Source: Thunnus maccoyii
Taxonomy: Eukaryota; Chordata; Actinopteri; Scombriformes; Scombridae
NCBI RefSeq assembly: GCF_910596095.1
Contig: NC_056540.1
Span: 20,918,501-20,982,500, forward strand
Reading direction: 5' to 3'
DNA length: 64,000 nucleotides
Below the pieces are notes generated by a model. It had not been told where the DNA came from and did no database searches. It saw only the letters and a list, made by a program, of their open reading frames with translations. The stretch's first letter is position 1, and each line of letters begins with the position of its first letter. The translations under genes were made by a program, and so were the position numbers. Shown piece by piece: positions 49,001-61,800 of this stretch.

Positions 49001-49803
49001 GCAATGAGAGCGACAAGCAGTTTGAGAGGATTAGAGGAACACAGTGTATGCATACAGAGGCGCTGTGCTAGCGGGCACTTTGGCTGTCTTAAATAAATCA
49101 TGGATTTAACTGATGATGTGTCACTCTCACAAAGTAAATAAGCTTGTTGTGGGTGCTGTCAACTCCCTGACAATCTACACCACGCAGCCACATGAAATGC
49201 AGTCAGCCCAGCCCTGATCTAGTTTACACAAGCGAGTTTTAACGCACCACCTCCCTTCAAAAAACAAAAATAACAACCATGGTAACACATTGAAGGAGAA
49301 AAAACAAAAACACTGAAGATACAGGCATTCTGACAAAACAAGGGGATATCCTTCCTTTTCCTTTTTGCATTTTTTAAAGTTCCTTTCACGGAAGGTCCAA
49401 TTTGTGCTGTGGACTGATATAAAGCTTCACACCTCCGGACGACTACACAGATACTGGTAAGCACAGTGTCTTGGCTGGGGCGTTTTCCTTCACTTCAGTC
49501 TCTCCCTGACCTGCTGCTAACGTTAGTTTCCTTTGGCTCGTTAACATGGTGTCAGGCTGCGCCACTGAAGTTATCAAGCACAGCCTGGCCAAACGGACAT
49601 CAGCGTGAGCCTCTAGCAGTTTGCATGAAAAAGGCTTTTAGTGCACAGAGTTCCAGTGGAGGGTTAGCTCTGGGTATCATAGCTGCTGCAGTGGTCACAG
49701 GGCCTGGTTGTATTGTGGCCTGACCCCAGCCATATGGAGCTCCTCCCTCTGCCATCAGGCGTCCTTTCAGGCTTTCATGCTGCTCCTCCGGGCCCACTTG
49801 GGG
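46051..49803. other. Convergent intergenic region between the AIPL1-like gene and drp2, mostly 3' UTR candidates
   Basis: No further coding exon was recognised. Plus-strand AATAAA copies at 47279-47284 and 47297-47302 could end the AIPL1-like mRNA, which would give a 3' UTR of about 1.2 kb. Minus-strand AATAAA copies (for example 47071-47076) could end drp2. If both distal sites are used, the two transcripts overlap tail to tail. The rest holds no repeat that I can name. Confidence 0.4.
47279..47302 (+). terminator. Candidate polyadenylation signals of the AIPL1-like gene
   Basis: Two AATAAA hexamers 12 bases apart lie about 1.23 kb after the stop, followed by a T-rich tract. They are the clearest plus-strand pair in the region; usage is unproven. 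Confidence 0.35.
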
Positions 49804-52800
49804 TTAGATGTGTGAGGTGGTGCCTGAAATTAGGAAAGAGAAGAAGCAATTGTGGAGTGAAGCTTTTACAATTTGAAGAACACACGCAGAAGACTGAGAA
49901 AATGTTCTTGGTTATAGCTAAGAAGGCTATAATTATGATAATCCCTTTCTTTGTTCAAGTTACAAGCTTTGGACTGCCCGGCAAATTCCATTTTAAATGC
50001 GACGGGACAGTTTGCAAAGTGTGTGACACTGACACTCTCTTTCCAGCTCTGCTACTGTCTCCGTCTCTCTTTATCTTTACTCCTCCTCGCTGCCATTTAA
50101 TCTCCCTGTCCCTTCCCCCGACTATCGACCCGCAGCAGTACATATTTGCACTCCTCTCCATCTCTTACTCTCCCGCGGGTGATGGAGGAGCAAAGAGTCT
50201 GTCTCTGAAGCGTGGGTGCCACAGCTGCTGAGACCCACACGGCCGAGACAAACTCACCCGGTTCTGAGGGGAAGACGTTTCTCAGCTGCTCGATGACCTC
50301 CTGGAGCTGCAGCACCGTGTCCTGCTCGTGCTCCATATCATCTCCTGACACACACACACACACACACACAAATACACACAAGATGTTACACTTCTATGAA
50401 TGGATAGGGGTGGGAAGGGAGGATGCATGGATTCAAATTCAACTTGCGTGCATGTGTCAGCCCTAAATCTGAGTTTCGTTGCGCGTCGCTGACCTGCTGC
50501 TTCAGTGTCAGTGGTCTCTCTGCTGGCCGGCTCCCCATGGTGACCCCCTCCAGACACAGGAGAAGACAGGGTTGACGGTTCTGATCCATTGGCTTCCGAA
50601 TCATCTTTGGGCTGTTAGGAAAGACTGATTATGATTCAATCCAAATAATTGCTCATATTCATCATGTTACAGACTACAGAGTCATGTTATTTAGTCTTTC
50701 AGATAGTAATGAATGTGATGGTTAATGGCACTCAGCCATCAGTCGTCAACCGGCATCTCTGGAAAGATTTATTTATTTATTTTTTAAAAGGCAGTTTTAC
50801 CCAACAGCTGTTTAACAAAACCTCCGGGTAACTGTTATTTGTGCTTTGATAGACAGATAAAAAAAGGAGTGAACTGCACCGCACAAAGCAGCACATCATA
50901 AAACACACTGTTAGTGGTGGAGGAGGGTCTCAAATCACAATCAGAAATACCACATGTACACAACCCACCATCTCTGGAGTGGTTTAGCAACAGTGAAGCA
51001 ATACTCAAGAGGTGAGTAGGTTCAGTAGTTGCACCAAAACTGGGGTGTCTGCAAAGAATGGGAGGGATTCAGACATTCAGACTACTAAGGCGGATTTTAT
51101 TTTTTGAGGAGATGAAACTGCAATATTGGTGCAGGAAGGAAAGGATTGTATGAATTTGAAAAGTTTTTTTCACCCAGGCATGTCCTCTTTCTCTGAAATC
51201 ACCCCTCCTCTGCCACACTCTCCTTTCTTCATTCTCAATTTCCTTAAAGTCTTTAACCTGAAGAATATGCATCCTGTTCCTATTCTCGCCGTCTTTCTCC
51301 TCTTGTCTCCTTATATGCCACTTCTTCACTCATTGACCTGCATACGCAAATTTGCATCCATACTCCTGCTGCTAACAATTCATACTTTCGTATTATAGTT
51401 ACTGAGTAACTGTGTACCAGCTCCCGCTCTCCTATCCATCTCTTTCTCACACCTTTCCTTTAGACTGCAGTAAATCCTTTTATATTACACTCTAGAGTGT
51501 CTTAAGGCTCGTCTTAATGCTTATCCTCTTTCTTAACTCTTTCTATTCTGTGCTTTTTTGCACCCACACCACTGTTATTTCTATCATACAATATCATATC
51601 TTCAAAATTCAGATGTGACATTTTCAGGGCAGTTGTTTTTCTGCAACCTTCTACTTCTACTACCTTCTACACCTCTTTGCACTTTAAGAATATATGTGAA
51701 GCACTGTGATATCTGATGTATGCACTGTGACGCATACAAATGTTGGAGTACATTGAACTTGAATGTGTCTGCCTGTGTCCTTTGTTAAAACTGCAGCAGC
51801 AGTTACATGTTAGAAACATAGCTGATACATTTACCCAGAGCCCCCTAACAGACAGGATGCTGTTGATGGGCATGTTTGTGACTGCTGGGATTCATGTGAC
51901 CTTCAGTGTTTCTAATCATTCAACTTCTTTGGTGGAAGAAGTACTCAGATGGCATATAAAAATACAAGTAGTAGTACATAAGTGTCAAAATAGTGTACTA
52001 TGTTACAAGTAAAAGTCCTATATTAAAAAAAAAACCAGTACTACCAGCAAAATATACTACAATCATATATTGTAGTATTATAAATAGTGTCTTTTTTGTA
52101 TGGAAGATTTAAAATGCCTACATAAAAACAAATCAAACAATGAAATAAAGTGAATTTTGACAACTTCATGTGATGTTGAGTATATTAATCTACAACAAAT
52201 AATCAAAATTTAGAGGGTGATCATGTATTTTGCATGTAAAATTGAAATCTGCCAAGTAACTAGTAACTACAGCTGTTAAACAAATGCAGTGGAGTAAACA
52301 TTATTTCATCTGAAATGTAGTCCAGTAGAAGTATAATGTAACAAAAAGTCGAGATACTCAAGTAAAGCGCCTCAAAACTGCACTACAGTTCTTACACCAC
52401 TGCTCAATTCTCTCTGTGACACCCCTTCCCTGTTACCACCATGCCTCTCTTCATACAAAGTAGTCAGCAGTCTCTAGAGTAGTCTACCTGTAGCAGTAGC
52501 TCCCTGAGCCTGCGCAGCTGCGACTCCAGCTGTTTGTTGTGGTCCTCCAGGATCTGCATACGGGTCTCCAAGCGCGTCTTGTGTTGCCGGAGGACCCGTG
52601 CCTCGGCCAGGAGCTCCTCATCCTGCTGACCTTCTGCTGTGGGTGAACCCGGCCCTCCTTCTCCAGCCTCAGTCAGCATAGGAACTGACGCCGCCTCCTC
52701 GTGCTTCCACTTGAGCCGCCTGTACTCTCCCTGCAGCACCCTGCAGGACCCGCAACAGAGGACAGATGGAGGGGAGACAATCAGTCCCACATGTTGGTGC

Positions 52801-55800
52801 AGCATACAAAACAAAACTGGAGACATTTATCCACCACTCGTCTGAACAAAATGTGCCTACTATACATATAGTGATCTGAAATGTTGAGTTACATATTTAG
52901 AATAAATACATACTCTACATGCATAAACACCAACACATAAAAACAGTGCAGCGTGGGGCTAATGTATTGTTGACGTCTTACTACATGCAGAGCAATCATC
53001 TCTATTTTGATTATTAGCCGCAATGAATCCGTGTCTCCCATCTCTTACGTGTGTGACGCTAAGGCCATTAACTGACTGTGAGCTGTGAAGCGTTACTAAA
53101 AGTGTTTTAATTGAAGTAGCTGCTGGAATATCATGGTTCAGAATACACTGGTCTATGTGCTAAATTGGTAGCATCCATCTGTTTGGAACAAAGAAAAACA
53201 GTACCTATCACATTGTCATCATGGCCAAATAACCAGTGCAATAATTAATTAAAACTGTTTGATACTGGTATTGATTTATTGTTAAGGTATGAGCTGCATG
53301 AGAGGATAACAGGAGAGAATATAAATTAAACTACAGCAGCCACTTGTCATCAACAAGGACTACAGTGACTGCAGTGTTATAACAGGAGGCATATTTTTGT
53401 TGAAAAACTGAACTGGGTCAACGTTTCAGACACCTGAAGGACAAAAGTGTGTGTGTCACTGTGTGTCTGGAAAGGTCACAACCCAAGAGAGGACAAGAGA
53501 AAATTATTCATATGAATCACTCACATAAAGGGTGCCTCTGGTAACCAATTAAGTGGACAGGAGAAATGAATTTTCTTCATTTATGGAAAATGTTTGAACC
53601 TTTAAGCTACTAGGATGCACTAAATCCAAATCAAGCATTGATATCTATGTGTTACAGATATGTCTTACACTTGTATCACACCAGTGAGTCATTAATCCAT
53701 TCTGGCCTCTTCTTGTCCCTTGTGCAGGATGCTGACAAACTACCACACTGAGGAGTCTTGTTTTCTTATGCCTGTTCAACAGGATTTAGAGTGTGAATGT
53801 GTTTACTCTCTGCAGGAGGTCTGCAAATGGCAACAGACTTACCAAAAAGAGTGTTATGCCTCCAGATAAACACACTTATATTTGTGTTATTATGCTTCTA
53901 GGGAGGTTTACTGATGAAAATGACTCCCCAAACCAAACATTTGCATCTCTGCTACATGCCTTACCCCAAACCCTAATGTAAACATCATTCAAATTTATAA
54001 CCAAATCTAATTCATCCCCAGTTCTCAACGCTTACTAATATAGTACATTTTACGATGTGGCTCAGTGTACTCTTTTTCCATATATGCAATCGATCTTGTT
54101 CAGTGGGATTTAATGTGTGTTAAAACAAAGGTCGATGAGGTTAAATACTTGGAGTCAACTGTTCAAAGTAATGGAGAGTGCGGAGGAGAGGTGAAGAAGA
54201 GAGTACAGACAGGGTGGAGTGGATGGAGAAGAGCGTCAGGAGTGATTTGCGACAGAAGGGAACCAACAAGAGTGAAAGGGAAGGCTTACAAGAGGGTAAT
54301 GAAACCAGCTTTGTTACATAGTTTGGAGGTGGTTGCACCAGATGAAAAGACAAGAGGTGGAGCTGGAGGTGGCAGAGTTGAAGATGCTAAGATTTCCATT
54401 GGGAGTGATGAGGATGGACAAGATTAGGAATGAGGGACAGCTCAGGTTGGACGGTTTGGAGAGAGGCGAGATTGAGATGGTTTGGACGTGTCCAGAGGAG
54501 GGATGCTGGTTATACTGGGAGAAGGATGCTGAAGATAGAACTGCCAGGCAAGAGGAAAAGAGGAAGGCCAAAGAGGAGGTTTATCGATAGGGTGAGACAT
54601 GCAGGTGGTTGGCATGACAGGGGAAGATGCAGAGGACAGGAAAAGATGGAAATGGTTGATCTGCTGTGGTGAGCAGAGGAAAAAGAAGAAGAAGAAGAAG
54701 AAGAAGAAGAAGAAGAAGAAGAAGAAGAGGAAAACAAACATATAGTGACTCCCCCAATCCGAACAAATGAAGAAGGAACAAATCTCCAGACTCAATGAGC
54801 CATGTCTGAATACACCCTAAAACACAAATTTTGGGGTCCTTTTCTTGTTTTTATTGAGTTTTTTCCCCTTGCTACAGACCTGTTCTCATTCTCCAGGCGG
54901 GCCAGGGTGCACTGGAGCTGCTCCTTGTCCTGGTGCTCCAGGTGGGCCAGTAGCATGTGCTGTCCGCAGGGTGAGTCATGGTCCAGGGCTGGGCTGGAGT
55001 GACGCAGGAGGTACTGATCTTCATCCCTGAGTCCCCCACACAGGAGACAACACACTGAGCCACCAGCACACAGCCACCAGCAGCACAAAGCAGAGCCAAG
55101 GATAGCACGGGGGAAGCAGACAAACCAAAGCAAGGCCAGGCAGAACCAAGCAGGACGAGGAAATATATTGTAGCGAGACAGGACAGAATGGGACAGGACA
55201 CTGTGGCAAATGCATTGCACTGTGCCCGGCTCACAGTCCAAATAAAAGTATTCTGGAATATAAGTTTCTGACCGAACCATTAAAAACCCACTCACAGTTA
55301 TTAAAAATGAAAGGTGGATCCTTTGCTACAACACAATATATTGTCCAAAAAATGAACACTTTATTGACAATGGAGCAGAAAACTTAAATGTGTAAGTACT
55401 TAATGTATGAGTCTAGGCCTACGGCTGCAAAACAATAAACGGATCTGTGAATGTTTGGCATTTATTTTAATGGAAAGACAGCTGTTTGTCAATTTATATG
55501 TTTGAATAATGTTGCAAGCTACAAAAGCAAACTGCTTGATTGAGCCAAAGTTAACAGCGAGTTATAAGCTTTGCACTGTAATACCAAATTATACATTACA
55601 GGCATATTTAAAGGACTAGTTCAAACAGACCTCTGCAACTTTAAGATATGTCACTTTTTTGTGTCCCAATTTAATACTTTTCCTCAATTAACCAGTAATG
55701 ACCAGCTACAGTGAACTCAGAACAATGCATAGAGGTGGAGTGTAAAGGCTGCACAGGCAGGCAGTATGGTGGAGGACAGATAACGGTATGATGCCAGCCA

Positions 55801-58800
55801 AACACCAGCTGGAGGCACAGATAGCACAGCAGCACATAGAGAGCCATGCAGCAGGAAAAACAGAGAGGCACTGACAGACAGAAGGACGGGTTTGCAGAGT
55901 AAGAACAAGATACAACGGCACAAGAGCAGATAACAACACCACTACACATAAGGGGTAGAAGTGAAATGTACAGACGGAGACGCTCATGCATACATACGCA
56001 CTTTCAGGCAATGAATCACGCACAAGCACTGACGCAAATACCGTATGTACTGATATGCAAACATTTTTGTGACAAAACTCCATCCAAGCAACACTCTAGA
56101 TGCATTCACATGGCAACAGAGACATAGGAAGCAGACTTTAGAAGCACAGATGTCAGTAGTAAAAAGTGTTGCACTGCTGCAAAGTAGTCTGAGCCTAAAA
56201 CTGGCTTTTAATGTGGTGTCAATCACAGCCTTCTCTCAGAACACACACACACACACACACACGCACACATATAAAAGACATATGAAAAGAAATAATGAGC
56301 ACACTTCACAAAACATACACACAGATGCACACCTGGAGCCCTGGGGGACCAGACAACACTTTGCATGGAGCTGCTGGGCATGCAACCTTGACATTAAAGC
56401 ACGATAAAAAAGAGGGAGGACCATCTCAGAGAAGGAGGAAATGGTTGACAGCCCACACAGATGTCAACAAAATAAGACATGGACGCATACTAGTACATGA
56501 TCTCAAACAACCTTAACCATTCTCTCTCCACTTGGCACTTTGTCAGCTTTCCACTCACCTCACTGGCTGCCTCATTTACATCAAACATCCCTATTCCTCT
56601 CACCGCTCTAACCTCGGCACCGCCCAACCACTCAGACAGCTTCTACAAATACACAGACATCCCTCTTTCTCCTCAGTGGGGCTTTGTGTATCTACTCAAT
56701 GCCACAGACTTTAATCACAGCAGGGATGTGCATGATGAAGGGGGCACTGTGTGCACGCTGCTCGCTGTGGGTCATTTTCATTATGCAGCTGATTATTTAT
56801 GTGATTACCCAATCTTTCCCTAACAGTCAAACATACATGTACAAGGCGTAAGCACACACATAGACACAGAAACATTCGGTGTATCAAGATGAAAGGGTGT
56901 TCACACAAAAGACACACATAATCCCTGTAAAGGTTGTGGTTATAATGAGGGGGGTTTGTAGTGTGGGGTTGGCAGCATACTCACAGACTTTCATCAGGAG
57001 ACAGGCTATCCGTGAAGAATGAACAATTCTGGCTCTCCATTTCTGCCAATCTATATATACACACACACACCAAGGAGAAGACATACACACACACACAAAT
57101 TTACCCACATATGTATACAAACAGACACACAAAAGAGAAACACGTGAGAGTAAATTAGTAAGAGCAAAAGCAATACGCACTGGGGAACTATGTTTTCTTA
57201 AATACAAGATAAAACAAACATAAGTATGGTTTAACCTTTCAAGTACTGTGGATTACTTTATTATTATGGACTGCAACTGAACAGCAAGCCACCCAGACAA
57301 ATCTGACTGACAAGACTGCAGAGTTGCAGAAATGCAAAAAAATAATAATATAGAATCTATCTGCCACTCAGCATGAGCTATAAAAATGTCCACAAGGAGG
57401 GAGGATAAAATTCTTATAAAATACTGTAGCATCTACTAGCATGCAGGCAATAAAACAGCCTTTCAGAAATGTGCTGCTGTCCAGCACCATGGACAGCAAC
57501 TGTGTGTGTATGTGTGTGTGTGTGTGTGTGTGGAAGCAGCAAGTGAGCTGCTGTGTGGCTTTCCAGGACCAAGGACAGCGCTTCCAGTTATGCATTACAT
57601 CCTGCTGACTGTCAGTGGACAACTGCACCGTACACGTTGCTCTGTAATCTGCTTCACTATAACACAAAATAAAAAATATTGTGGTAGGGGGGAAAAAGTG
57701 TATTTAAAATACAGTGGGGTCATTCTGTTAGGTTTGATATAAAAAATCAGAAAAAAGAAAAATCACAGCTTGAACAATCACCTCACTGTGTAAAAATGAT
57801 GATTCATGTTCAAAACTTAAATTGCGTTGTCCACTTATTGCAGGGTAGGCAGTTCAATCTTCTGCTCCTCCTGTCCATATCTTGAAGTGTCCTTCAGCAA
57901 GACACTTAAACCAAATGACTCAAAGATATAAAAGTGTTGCATATTTTGGCTAATGATTACTGTTGTGTATGTTATTGCTACTAATAGACAAGCTTGAAAC
58001 AACAAAAGTAGTCAAACACTCAAACTACTCTTGTGTTGTTAAAATATTTAGCATACCTTCTTACACTCTTTAAGTATGCAACAACTTTTCTTTACATGAG
58101 TTGACATCTTACTCAGTTGTTTGCACTTCACTCACTTGAGTGTGCATCTACAATTATTGGTGTTTTCTGGCTAATATCCTGATAATCTTTTAATATTCTA
58201 GGAGCCAGTATGCCCTCCTTAACACACAAAATGCTGTTTATTAATTAGTGTTTATTGGTAGTGTTTTCTTGTGTTAACCATTTATCACTAATTAAATGTA
58301 GTATCATCTCCCCCTAACAGGAGCCTCAATAGTTCATAACGCAGCAACTCTTACTTTTTCTTCAATGAAAAATGCTCACTCTGCTTTCTCCAGCTACATA
58401 TATAGCTCACACCTGAATGCAACAAGGTCACCCATACTCTGGCAACTGAAAAGAAAATGTAGGAAGCTATGATCTGAAGTAGATGTAGGATGAGACAAGT
58501 GAATGAATGAAAGTGGCTACAACACCAATCTGATTCATCACAAACTGGTGCAGTCTGCTGAATATCAAGTGTTAATGATTTATAACAGTGTTAGATGATC
58601 CAAGGATAGGGTTCTCCTTCATGTAAGGTAATTAACCAGCACAGATAACCAACCCCCTGATGCAAATGTGCTGGGAGCCCTGTGGCTGGCCCCATACATA
58701 CTTATACATACATACACACACACTCATGACATGAAAGCAGTCTTAAACCTATACTGCAGCATTGCAGCGGTACACACAGACACACGCACTGACACCCTCC

Positions 58801-61800
58801 ATGCTGCATCATCTTTCTCAGAATGTCGTCAGCTGAAGGAGTGAGTGATGGTGGGAGGAGGGGTGTGTGATGTAGAGCCTGTCAGGGACATTCACATTAC
58901 GTCTCATTTCTTTCCAGTCTCCAGTGAGACCTTAACACTGAGAAATTTAGGTTTTATCCATGTCCTGTTATAGGGGCCCGGCCTCTGAACCTGACTACTC
59001 ATAATTCAATCTGCGACACAATTCACCAGAAAGCAGAGTCTCAGTCAGGGACAACAGCAAATGAGAAAGCAAAGGGCAGAAAGTAATGGGAAATAGTTTG
59101 CGTGTGTGTGTGTATGTGTGTGTGTGAGTGTCTTGTGCATACATGTGTGTTTCTTTCATGTGCTTCTTGTATAAATGTAAATGGATGTGGAAGGGAAATG
59201 AGAAACTGGAGAGAGAGCAAGGCAAAGAGGGGAGAAATCCTGACAGAGTTCTAAGAGTTTTTTTATTATCTTCTTCTCATCCATCCTCTATAAGATGTCG
59301 AACCAGCACTGATGATGAAAGGAATGAACTCTACTTCTGCATCGGCATGGGGGGGAGGGGCAGGAGAAAGAGAAAGAGAGAGAGAGATAGAGAGGACGAA
59401 AGAGAGAGAGAGGAAGAGACAGAGGCTGTCTGTGTTTGAAATGCCGACAAATCTGGCTTTCCTCACCCCAAACATCAAATAACGTATCTCCCCTGAGATG
59501 GCTAGAGACTGCATTATTGCCATGGAGTAACACGTATACCCCTCATTGGCTGAAGGGCACTTTTACACAAATGCACACGCACACACACACACACACACAC
59601 AGACTCCTACACACACCTGTCTAATATGTCATCCCAAGAGAAGAAATTCAGACACTGACCTGACAGTGATGACATCCAGTTTTTTGATATCAGCTTGACT
59701 TTCCATTAGTGTCCAAAGTGAGTGCTGAGTTACGATTATTGCGGGGAATGAATTCAAACAAGAAACGTGATTTCTCCCTTTATATCGTTTATGAACTGAC
59801 AGGTAGAGGGACAGGAGAGAGAGGGAAAGAAAGAGAGAAAAGTCGATTGAAGTCAATTCTGCATGCTGCCAGAGTGCAGATAGAAGTCTCACCCTCGCTA
59901 TAATAAGGACTGTCTACTTCTGTTATCACGGTGCTCAGATCACACTGGAAAATAAGCACACTGCTCTTTTTTTTTTGTTGTTGTTGTGTCTAAATATCAT
60001 GGCACGCTGGACCAATGTACTACTGGTCAGTGAATTACAAGTGGAAAGGGGGGACAGAAATAAGAAAACATCTTATAATATCATGTAGTCCAATCCAACA
60101 ACTACTACTACTAATACAACCATTACCTTAAACTTACCATAGAGTTGAATCTATACATCTCTGATTTTGTTTCAGTATCATAGACCTCCATTTTTGTCCA
60201 AAAATGTTTAAAAATACATAAATGAACCACACTGGTGCACTGGCTGACATGTTCCTTCATTATGGCGAACATTGGCACTGTAGTTTATTCTGAGTCGATC
60301 CCACATAAACCGTCCTGCTGCCATAAATACTCGCTAGAGCACCAAATCTGCAGCTGAAAACAAATGCACTATTTACTCCTGTTTGAGTCACATTAGCTAA
60401 AAACTACAGTGCTAGCTGTTTTAGGAAAATACTGAGCCTTTTAAAAATAAAAGTATATATTCATGAGTCTCAAAGTATTGTTAGTTTTGTTCTTTTAATA
60501 GAATTTGTTGACAATAACAAAAATATAGAAGTTTTTATTGGCAGCCTTACGCTTTAAAACTTTTATAAATGTGTTCAGAACACATGGAGACATCAGCATA
60601 ATATTACAAGTATGTTGTTTTATCAAGTATTCAACATCTGTTTATACATACAGTAACAGCTGCTTCATATAATGGTTACAACTACATCATACTGTGTTAT
60701 AAACCATTTATTAATTGATTATATACTACTTATAGATGCTAAACCAGGGTGTTGAACTATAGTGTTACTAATACAGAACACTGTTTGAAAGCATAGCCTG
60801 AGGAATCATACAGTATGTTATTGTCTCAAATGAAGAGCCTTCCTGATTCATTCTTATGTATAAAACAAGATGCATGAGAAACAAAGAAGCTTCTTGACAT
60901 GCAATAAGATGAGAGGCTGAGCAAAGTTGCTATGATACTATAGAGATACAGAGGACACTTATACAAAACATTATTCATCTGTGGGAGTTTTTCTAGCATT
61001 TTTCTCAGCACGTTGAGAACAAACTTTATCTCTGAACATGTCTTATCTTTACTAAATTAAATTGTTTTGTTATTACCACTTTTTTTATCTGGGTGAAGGC
61101 TGTAAGTAGCTACAGTATCACACTGGCTAAGATTTTTTTTAAGTGACCAACACAATTCAAGAGCTGTTTGATGCACTGTACTGTACTGTAATTGGTAACA
61201 AATGAGTAAATGTGTTAGATAATATAACAGAAGAGATATCAAAGAATTGAAAAGAGGGAGCAAGAAATAGAGAAATAGGGAGAAATGAATATGTGGGTGG
61301 GAGACAATAGAAGAGAGGGATCAAAGATAAGAATAAAAACAGAAAACAGAAGAAAGGCAGAGATAAGAGGGGTAAAGAGGACAATTGTGTCTGCTCTCTT
61401 GTTGGTGTGTGTTCCCTCTGTTTTGGCAGGGTGTAAAGCAGTTGTGTGTAAGAGCCTCGGGGAAGTAATGTAACAATGGCACACTTACTAGCGTGCACAC
61501 AGCCATGCACGCACATACACGCACACACACACACACACACACATAGCCGGCTCAGTGGAAATGGACGTGTGTGTTCAGCTCTGCAGTACTGTGGGCAGAG
61601 CTGCCAGGAGTGTGGGGGTCCAGTGCTGTGCCCTGTTTATAACCTGTCAAACAGACACTAATCCACACTGACAGCTCCCAGGTGACCAATGGGCTCACTG
61701 CCCTAGCAAGTGACAAGCCGCTAGGCACGCTGAACCCCGCTGACCTCCACACACAGCAGCCACAAACTGCTCTGCTTATGTGTGCCAGCGTGTGTTTGTG

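Noticed and set aside
49713-50231. 172-codon plus-strand frame
   Set aside because: Lies antisense to the drp2 end and its intron, with no domain and pyrimidine-rich composition.
59128-59439. 103-codon plus-strand frame rich in Arg/Glu
   Set aside because: Encoded by GA-rich low-complexity sequence inside a drp2 intron.
56239-61542. Several regularly spaced CA/GT repeats considered as a repeat array or CRISPR
   Set aside because: Simple dinucleotide microsatellites without constant repeats or unique spacers; a vertebrate genome has no CRISPR arrays.
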